From assembly GCF_001281315.1 (NCBI RefSeq), contig NZ_CP012479.1:310001-374000 (forward strand): a stretch of DNA of 64,000 nucleotides, written 5' to 3'. The stretch comes from Arthrobacter sp. ERGS1:01 (GTDB lineage: Bacteria > Actinomycetota > Actinomycetes > Actinomycetales > Micrococcaceae). The position numbers were made by a program, and so were the translations under genes. Below, piece by piece: positions 56,385 to 64,000 of this stretch (positions within the stretch are counted from its first letter, which is position 1; the number at the start of each line of letters is the position of its first letter). The notes beneath the pieces were generated by a model. It had not been told where the DNA came from. It made no database searches and worked only from the letters and a program-made list of their open reading frames with translations.

Positions 56385-57623
56385 GTGAATGCAAGCAGCG
56401 AATTGCCCGTAACCCTTGCCGATGTTGAAGCAGCACGGGAGCTGTTGGCGGACATTACGGCGCTGACCCCCATTGAAAGTTCACGGGCGCTGGGGCGGAT
56501 GACGGGCTCGGAGGTCTTCTTCAAGTGTGAGAACCTGCAGCGCGCCGGCTCCTTCAAGGTCCGCGGCGCCTACGTCCGCATGGCCCGGCTGACGGCCGAG
56601 GAACGCGCCCGCGGCGTGGTGGCGGCCTCTGCCGGAAACCATGCGCAGGGCGTCGCCGTGGCGGCCAAGGCGCTGGGCATCAAGGCCCGGATCTACATGC
56701 CCGTCGGCGTGGCCCTGCCCAAGCTTGCCGCCACCCGCGGGCACGGCGCCGAAGTGGTGCTGCACGGCTACAACGTGGACGAGTCGCTGGCCGAGGCCGA
56801 ACGCTTCGCCAATGAAACCGGCGCCGTGTTTGTGCACCCCTTCAACAACGTGGACGTGGTCTCCGGCCAGGGCACCATCGGCCTGGAAATCCTCGAACAG
56901 GTGCCCAACGTCGACACCATCATCATGGGCGTTGGCGGTGGCGGCCTGCTCGCCGGGGTGGCCGTGGCCGTCAAGGCGCGCGCCAAGGAACTGGGCCGTG
57001 AGATCCGGGTGATCGGCGTGCAGGCCGAAAACGCGGCCGCCTACCCTCCCTCCCTGGCCGCGGACGCCCTGGTTCCGCTGAAAAAGGTCTCGACCATGGC
57101 GGACGGCATCGCCGTGGGCAGCCCCGGCCAGCTGCCGTTCTCGATCATCCGTGAACTGGTGGACGACGTCGTCACGGTCAGCGAGGATTCGCTGGCCCGC
57201 GCCCTGGTCTTCCTGCTGGAGCGCTCCAAGCTCGTGGTGGAGCCGGCCGGGGCCGTGGGCGTTGCGGCGCTCATGGAAGGCAAGATTGAAAACCCGGGCA
57301 CGACGGCGGTGATCCTCTCCGGCGGCAACATCGACCCCATGCTCATGCTCAAGGTGATCCAGCGCGGTCTGGCAGCCGCGGGCCGTTTCATGACGGTGCG
57401 CATGATGCTCAACGACCGTCCCGGCTCGCTCGCCACGATCTCGCGCATCATCGCCGAGAACGACGCCAACGTCACCGGCGTGGACCACACCCGCGTGGGC
57501 GGCTCCATCTCGATGGGCGATGTCTCCATCACCGTGAACCTGGAAACCAAGGGCCACGACCACTGCGAACTGGTCCTCACCGCCCTGCGCGCCGAGGGCT
57601 TCCAACCCATCGTGGTGCACTAA
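56385..57623 (+). CDS. ilvA: Threonine ammonia-lyase
   Basis: A 412-residue fold-type II PLP enzyme that deaminates threonine to 2-oxobutanoate. PLP is bound by Lys58 in GSFKVRGA, and the phosphate-binding loop is VGGGGLL. One C-terminal ACT domain (about 330-412) suggests feedback control; the form is the single-ACT type rather than the two-ACT biosynthetic enzyme. The GTG at 56385 is preceded by the purine run AGAGAAAGAGAAAAG. Confidence 0.93.
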   Translation: MNASSELPVTLADVEAARELLADITALTPIESSRALGRMTGSEVFFKCENLQRAGSFKVRGAYVRMARLTAEERARGVVAASAGNHAQGVAVAAKALGIKARIYMPVGVALPKLAATRGHGAEVVLHGYNVDESLAEAERFANETGAVFVHPFNNVDVVSGQGTIGLEILEQVPNVDTIIMGVGGGGLLAGVAVAVKARAKELGREIRVIGVQAENAAAYPPSLAADALVPLKKVSTMADGIAVGSPGQLPFSIIRELVDDVVTVSEDSLARALVFLLERSKLVVEPAGAVGVAALMEGKIENPGTTAVILSGGNIDPMLMLKVIQRGLAAAGRFMTVRMMLNDRPGSLATISRIIAENDANVTGVDHTRVGGSISMGDVSITVNLETKGHDHCELVLTALRAEGFQPIVVH

Positions 57624-57657
57624 CCCGTACTTCCCGGCAGCGGTTCACCGCAGCGTG

Positions 57658-57690
57658 CCCGGCAGGACCCCTCCCACGGGCCCTGCCGGG
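57658..57690 (+). terminator. Terminator after ilvA
   Basis: A 13-bp stem with one mismatch (57658-57670 with 57678-57690), then AAAACGGCTTCCCTTTTT. It lies 35 nt past the stop codon. Confidence 0.75.
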
Positions 57691-57776
57691 AAAACGGCTT
57701 CCCTTTTTGCCCCCTGCAGTGAATACTTCAAACAGGCCAAGACCGGCCGGACATCAGAGCATAGGGGGACTTTATT

Positions 57777-59111
57777 TTGTTGATGACTACTTTGAGGCGT
57801 TCACGGCGCGGTTTGGCCGCGCTGTCGTTGGCCGGACTCCTCACAGCCACCGCCGGTTTTGCGGCCCTTCCGGCGGCAGCGAATCCGCTGCCGGCAGCCG
57901 ACGCTACGGCCACCGCAAGCGATACGGCTACCGATATGGCAACAGATGCCGCGACCGCCACGGAAGCGGCCACTGATGCAGCCACCGACACGGCCACAGA
58001 TGTAGCTACCGATTCGGCTACGGAGACCTCAACGGCCACCGACACTGCCACGGCCGAGCCGAGCGGGACGGCTGCCCCGGACCTTGCCGTCCAGGATGCC
58101 GGTGGCACCCTGCCCAGCCTGTCCTTCCCGACACCCGGGGCCCTGGTCTCGACCACGCAGGCCTTCAATGGCTCGGCACTGCCCGGGGCCACGGTTCGGA
58201 TGCTCGACACCGCACACAATCCGGTCTGCACCACGACCGCGGATGAGTTTGGCAACTTCCAATGCATTCCCGGGAAGTCATTTGCACTGGGCCCGCTCAC
58301 GCTGACCCCGTCCATGACCCCGACCGAGGGCGCAGCCGTCGAGGGCGATCCCGCCACCTGGACGGTCATTGCCTCTCCCGTCATCACGAGCCCCCAGGGC
58401 GGCGAGGCGATCGGCGACCTGCCGGTCTTCACCGGGACCGGTTACCCGGGCGCCGCCGTTGACATTGTGGGCGGACACAGCGGGCTCTCGCTGTGCTCGG
58501 CAAAGGTCGGGGCGGACGGCACGTTCAGCTGTCCCATGACCCGCAAGTTGCTCGTGGGCAGCCTTGACGTTTTCCCGGCACTGAACTGGGGACAGTTGGA
58601 TTCGGTGAGCGGGATGATGATCACCGTGGACGTGCGGGTCACCCCGAAGATCACCAGCCCCGTCGATGGCGGCACCATGCCCGCCTCTCCCATGATTGAA
58701 GGCGTCGCCGGGGCGTTCTCCACGGTGACCATCCTGGACGAGAACGGCAAGACCGTGTGCACGGTCAAGGCCGACGTCAAGGGCGCTTTTTCGTGCGTCG
58801 CCGCGGCCGATTTCAGCCCGGGCAGCCATTCGCTGACTCCGGTGCAGACAAGTTTGTCCGGCGTCGCCAACACCGGCACCACGGTCCACGTCACCGTGGC
58901 CGGCGCCCCGGCGGCAGTCGTGCCGACGACGGCCGCCGCCGCTCCGAGCGCTAGCCCCTCGGCACCGGCCGTCGTCGAGGTTGCCGTGGCCGGCAGCCTG
59001 GCCAACACCGGCGCCAACGGCGTTGCCGCGGCCGGGCTTGCCGCCGGGACGCTGCTGCTGGCCGGCGCCGGCGCCCTGCTGATGCTCCGCCGTCGCACGC
59101 GCACGCACTAG
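57777..59111 (+). CDS. Sortase-anchored surface protein with Ig-like repeats
   Basis: A 444-residue exported protein. A signal peptide ends near residue 35. Residues 40-90 are a low-complexity ATD/ATE repeat region. Three Ig-like units follow, two opening with ITSPxxGGxxP, each with paired cysteines (CTTTADEFGNFQC type). The C-terminus has LANTG (408-412), a membrane helix and RRRTRTH. That is an LAXTG signal, the type used by class E sortases of high-GC actinobacteria. The TTG at 57777 has AGGGGG 8 nt upstream. Its partner and role are unknown. Confidence 0.85.
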   Translation: MLMTTLRRSRRGLAALSLAGLLTATAGFAALPAAANPLPAADATATASDTATDMATDAATATEAATDAATDTATDVATDSATETSTATDTATAEPSGTAAPDLAVQDAGGTLPSLSFPTPGALVSTTQAFNGSALPGATVRMLDTAHNPVCTTTADEFGNFQCIPGKSFALGPLTLTPSMTPTEGAAVEGDPATWTVIASPVITSPQGGEAIGDLPVFTGTGYPGAAVDIVGGHSGLSLCSAKVGADGTFSCPMTRKLLVGSLDVFPALNWGQLDSVSGMMITVDVRVTPKITSPVDGGTMPASPMIEGVAGAFSTVTILDENGKTVCTVKADVKGAFSCVAAADFSPGSHSLTPVQTSLSGVANTGTTVHVTVAGAPAAVVPTTAAAAPSASPSAPAVVEVAVAGSLANTGANGVAAAGLAAGTLLLAGAGALLMLRRRTRTH

Positions 59112-59122
59112 GGGAGTTAAAC

Positions 59123-59179
59123 CAAAAGTTCCCGCGCTCGGCGCCCGAAGAAATCGGGTGCGGAGCGCGGGAACTTTTG
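59123..59179. terminator. Bidirectional terminator between surface protein and greA
   Basis: Arms 59123-59139 and 59163-59179 pair perfectly over 17 bp and include AAAAG/CTTTT at the base. Both directions therefore end in a short U-run. It is the best intrinsic terminator in the window. Confidence 0.9.
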
Positions 59180-59196
59180 TTTAAGCGTTGGGGGTC

Positions 59197-59688
59197 TTAG
59201 CCCTGGTACGGCGTGGCGGAGAGGATCTCCACGTCGATGGTGCGGCCGTTGGGGGCGACGTAGCTGAGCTTGTCGCCGATCTTGTGGCCCATGATGGCCG
59301 CGCCCAGCGGGGAACGCTCGCTAAAGACGTCCATGTCGTCGGCGCCGACTTCGCGGCTGCCCAGCAGGAACGTGGTTTCGTCGCCCGCGATCGTGGCGCC
59401 CACCACCATGCCCTGTTCCACAATGCCGTCGTCGGCCGGCGATTCACCCACGTGGGCGTCGCGCAGCAGTTCGGTCAGCTGGCGGATGCGGGCCTCGATC
59501 TTGCCCTGCTCGTCCTTGGCCGCGTGGTAGCCGCCGTTTTCCTTCAGGTCACCTTCGGAGCGGGCCTGTTCGATCTTGCTGACGATTTCGGCACGGCCGG
59601 GGCCGGAAAGGTGCGTCAGTTCAGCCTGGAGACGATCATAGGCTTCCTGGGTCAGCCAGGCAGCGGACGCACTGTTAGTGGTAGGCAC
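59197..59688 (-). CDS. greA: Transcription elongation factor GreA
   Basis: A 163-residue factor that rescues backtracked RNA polymerase by stimulating transcript cleavage. An N-terminal coiled coil carries the tip residues Asp47 and Glu50 (GDLKENGGYHAAKDEQG), and a C-terminal FKBP-like domain follows. The GTG at 59688 has GAGGAG 7 nt upstream. The 5' leader is strongly structured and ends in a terminator-like hairpin, which suggests attenuation. Confidence 0.95.
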   Translation of the reverse strand: MPTTNSASAAWLTQEAYDRLQAELTHLSGPGRAEIVSKIEQARSEGDLKENGGYHAAKDEQGKIEARIRQLTELLRDAHVGESPADDGIVEQGMVVGATIAGDETTFLLGSREVGADDMDVFSERSPLGAAIMGHKIGDKLSYVAPNGRTIDVEILSATPYQG

Positions 59689-59707
59689 GGAGTTCTCCTC
59701 GAATGTA

Positions 59708-59822
59708 CATAAAAAGCAAAGACCCCGCTAACGGCGCTTCCAGTGATGGTCCACGGCCGGCGGTCACATCGATCGATGCGCGCCATCCGGGCAAGGAACC
59801 ATCGCAGGTTGACCCAGCGGGG
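59708..59822 (-). ncRNA. Structured greA leader with attenuator-like hairpin
   Basis: On the minus strand an outer pairing CCCCGCT/AGCGGGG (59816-59822 with 59723-59729) and an inner pairing GATGGTTCC/GGACCATC (59795-59803 with 59745-59752, one bulge) frame a leader of about 115 nt. The 3' arm is followed by TCTTTGCTTTTTATG, a terminator-like run ending about 20 nt before the greA start. Confidence 0.55.
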
Positions 59823-59834
59823 AAAAGATAATAA

Positions 59835-59850
59835 TTGACAGTTTAGTCAA
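59835..59850. promoter_or_regulatory. TTGAC-N6-GTCAA palindrome upstream of greA
   Basis: An interrupted palindrome in the AT-rich patch where the greA promoter should lie. It may be a -35 element embedded in an operator. No regulator can be named. Confidence 0.3.
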
Positions 59851-59887
59851 TAAGACGGATAAACCCAAGAATCACATGTGGCGCGTG

Positions 59888-60325
59888 TTACGTCCCGGGC
59901 ACAATCCAGCAGCTGTCCACGACTCCCGTGACGGCCAGGGAGTCGGTGCGGACCTCGCCGCGGACCGTCGTCGTGCGGCCGTTGTCGTCGCCGGTACCGG
60001 TGCCGTTGGGACCCACGGTGAGGACGTTCCAACCCACCACGGCGAAGGAGGAATTCAGAGCCTGGATGGCGCACTGCGCCGTGGCTCCGGGGTCCTTGGT
60101 GATGGCCACATCCACCGTGGTCATAGTGGGATCCGCCACTTGGTAGCTGATCAGTTTTTGGTCCACGCCCGTGTTCCCGCCCAGTGTGGCCCACAAAATC
60201 CAGACCAAACCCACGAGGCCGAGTGAGGACAGCCAAATTATTTTGGCTTTTTTGGAGAGCGCTCGCTTGGGCGTGCCGTATCGATTGGCTACGCTGGTAG
60301 CTGCTGGAGAATCAGAATTTGTCAC
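59888..60325 (-). CDS. DUF4307 family membrane protein
   Basis: A 145-residue protein with a charged N-terminus, one membrane helix (IIWLSSLGLVGLVWILWATL) and an extracellular domain around VDVAITKDPGATAQCAIQALN, matching DUF4307. Its function is unknown. It is found next to mca in many actinobacteria. I chose the GTG at 60325; the frame remains open to an ATG at 60388 that would add 21 residues. Confidence 0.8.
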   Translation of the reverse strand: MTNSDSPAATSVANRYGTPKRALSKKAKIIWLSSLGLVGLVWILWATLGGNTGVDQKLISYQVADPTMTTVDVAITKDPGATAQCAIQALNSSFAVVGWNVLTVGPNGTGTGDDNGRTTTVRGEVRTDSLAVTGVVDSCWIVPGT

Positions 60326-60466
60326 TGCATCCACTGGTGTCTTGTTCCGCGGTTGCGCCGCGGGCTGGCCGCCCCGTGAACGGGGCATCGGACAAGGTCA
60401 AGTTTAGCGTTCATTCCGGCTTACATTTTTTCGCAGGTACTGACCAAAGAATCGAAGGTAGCCGAC

Positions 60467-61375
60467 GTGACCGTCAACCAGGGGCACTCCGCCGAACCGC
60501 TCCGCCTGCTGGCGGTCCACGCCCATCCCGATGACGAGGCCAGCAAGGGTGCCGCCATGATGGCTTCCTACGTCGCAGCAGGGGACCGCGTCATGGTGGC
60601 CAGCTGCACGGGCGGCGAACGCGGAGGCATCCAGAATCCCGCCATGGAGGGCGACGCCCACTCCCTGCGCGACATGGGTGGCGCCCGCCGGCTGGAAATG
60701 GCCCGGGCAGCTGAGATCCTGGGCATTGAGCACCAGTGGCTGGGCTTTACCGATTCCGGCCTGCCCGAGGGCGATCCGCTGCCCGCCCTGCCGGCCAACT
60801 GCTTTGCATTGAAGCCGTTGGAAATCGCCGCGGCGCCGCTGGTGCGCCTGGTGCGCCGTTTCCGCCCGCACGTGATTGTCTCCTACGACGAAAACGGCGG
60901 CTACCCGCACCCGGACCACATCATGGCCCACAAGGTGACGGTGGAGGCCTTCCACGCTGCCGGCGATCCCGAACGCTACCCGGAGGCGGGCCCGGCCTGG
61001 GAGCCGCAGAAGCTGTATTACGACCTGGCGTTCAACCCGCAGCGATTCCGGGCCCTGCACTTTGCGCTGGAGGAGGCCGGGATTGCCTCGCCGTACGCGC
61101 AGCGCCTGGCGGCCTGGCTGGAAGCCGACTCCGAGGGCCACACCCCGCCGGCCGGCACCCACCCCACCACCACTCAGGTTGACTGCGGTGAGTTCTTTGA
61201 AAAGCGTGACGACGCCCTGCGCGCCCATGCCACCCAGGTTGACCCGGAGGGATTCTTCTTCGCCGTCAGCCCCGATATGCAGCGCAAGGTCTGGCCGTGG
61301 GAGGACTATTCGCTCATTGAATCCCGCGTACCCACCTCGTTCCCAGAAAACGATCTGTTTGCTGGCTTACGATAG
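60467..61375 (+). CDS. mca: Mycothiol S-conjugate amidase
   Basis: A 302-residue zinc amidase of the LmbE/PIG-L fold that cleaves mycothiol conjugates during detoxification. The zinc site is HAHPDDE (His20, Asp23) and the later GGYPHPDH (His151). TGGERGGIQNP and VSYDENGGYPHPDH distinguish Mca from the related deacetylase MshB. The GTG at 60467 has AAGGT upstream. It marks the organism as a mycothiol producer. Codon 301 is TTA. Confidence 0.92.
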   Translation: MTVNQGHSAEPLRLLAVHAHPDDEASKGAAMMASYVAAGDRVMVASCTGGERGGIQNPAMEGDAHSLRDMGGARRLEMARAAEILGIEHQWLGFTDSGLPEGDPLPALPANCFALKPLEIAAAPLVRLVRRFRPHVIVSYDENGGYPHPDHIMAHKVTVEAFHAAGDPERYPEAGPAWEPQKLYYDLAFNPQRFRALHFALEEAGIASPYAQRLAAWLEADSEGHTPPAGTHPTTTQVDCGEFFEKRDDALRAHATQVDPEGFFFAVSPDMQRKVWPWEDYSLIESRVPTSFPENDLFAGLR

Positions 61376-61431
61376 GTAGTGGACGTTTCCCGGAGCCACC
61401 TTCCCTGCCGGGATGAAACGAAAGACGAATT

Positions 61432-61770
61432 GTGCATTCACTGATTTTGATCGCCGCCAACACGCCCGTACCGACCCCCTCCCTGCAGGCGGGGCTCACG
61501 GACGATCAGGTGGGCCCCGGATTCCTGGGCTTCCTGGCCATGGCCTTCATTGTCGCGATCATGTTTTTCGTGATCCGCGACATGGTCAAGCGCGTGCGGC
61601 GCGTCCGCTACCGTGCCCAGGTTGAAGAGGCCCACACGGGCGGTTCGCACGGCCCCGACGCCGAGTACATGGGCATTCCCATCAGGAACGACGACGTCCC
61701 CGCCTCGTTCTCGGGCGGCGCACCCCTGGGCCCGGTTTCCGTGGCCGATCCGGACACGGACAAGTCCTAG
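61432..61770 (+). CDS. Small single-helix membrane protein
   Basis: A 112-residue protein with one membrane helix (about residues 30-50, FLGFLAMAFIVAIMFFVIRD), a basic segment MVKRVRRVRYRAQ and an acidic polar tail containing DAEYMGIPIRNDD. It is conserved downstream of mca in actinobacteria, and its function is unknown. The start is a GTG at 61432. The next gene begins 9 nt later, so the two are probably co-transcribed. Confidence 0.75.
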   Translation: MHSLILIAANTPVPTPSLQAGLTDDQVGPGFLGFLAMAFIVAIMFFVIRDMVKRVRRVRYRAQVEEAHTGGSHGPDAEYMGIPIRNDDVPASFSGGAPLGPVSVADPDTDKS

Positions 61771-61779
61771 GCTCCACCG

Positions 61780-63978
<2,199 letters not shown>

Positions 63979-64000
63979 TTCGCTCATCCCGCATCCGTTT

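Overview
The window is about 66% GC chromosomal DNA from a mycothiol-producing actinobacterium, most likely Arthrobacter sensu lato (Micrococcaceae). The grounds are the many GTG and TTG starts, a mycothiol S-conjugate amidase, the actinobacterial order eno-ftsB-DUF501-ppx, an sdhCDAB operon, and several genes that look leaderless. Gene density is high. There is no prophage, transposase, rRNA or CRISPR array, so this reads as stable core chromosome with a few catabolic inserts.

Layout. 0.3-8 kb: a gamma-carbonic-anhydrase-like protein and a lysine-degradation locus (5-aminovaleramidase davA, PucR-family regulator, alanine-racemase-family protein, amino acid permease, L-lysine 2-monooxygenase davB). 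8-11.5 kb: one-carbon genes purU and glyA-folD, with a probable ZTP riboswitch in front of glyA. 12-17.4 kb: a NarL-type two-component system and an APC permease/copper amine oxidase pair for amine use. 17.6-23.3 kb: small membrane proteins, xth, trpS, a 2'-5' RNA ligase-like protein, a YihY/BrkB protein and an AbiEi/DUF559 protein. 23.5-27.1 kb: succinate dehydrogenase. 27.4-40.3 kb: manC, an M20 amidohydrolase, then a nucleoside uptake and salvage block (BMP lipoprotein, ABC ATPase, two permeases, cdd, deoA) followed by a DedA protein, add and mazG. 40.4-50.6 kb: a His/Gly-rich PadR regulator, eno-ftsB-DUF501-ppx, a mycosin-like protease, type II NADH dehydrogenase, an acetyltransferase, a tRNA and a Bax-inhibitor protein. 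50.7-54.9 kb: a Leloir galactose locus (deoR-type regulator-galT-galK, divergent galM). 55-64 kb: a frameshifted AI-2E-family transporter, ilvA, a sortase-anchored Ig-like surface protein, greA, DUF4307, mca, a small membrane protein and a DUF255 thioredoxin-fold protein.

How the genes fit together. The window is mainly nutrient scavenging feeding central metabolism: lysine and amines give amides, aldehydes and ammonia; nucleosides give free bases, uridine and inosine; galactose gives UDP-sugars. Enolase, succinate dehydrogenase and NDH-2 supply core carbon flow and electrons, and glyA/folD/purU balance folate one-carbon units.

The most unusual material is not protein coding. It comprises a class-I-shaped tRNA with a UAA anticodon, a 32-bp repeat array with inverted outer copies, a family of terminator-like elements that start exactly at TAG stop codons, a duplicated folD tail with a compensatory stem change, structured leaders before greA and the BMP lipoprotein gene, and a set of genes with a -10-like hexamer 6-7 nt before the start codon. 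All identifications come from reading the sequence and from recalled family features. No database search was run.
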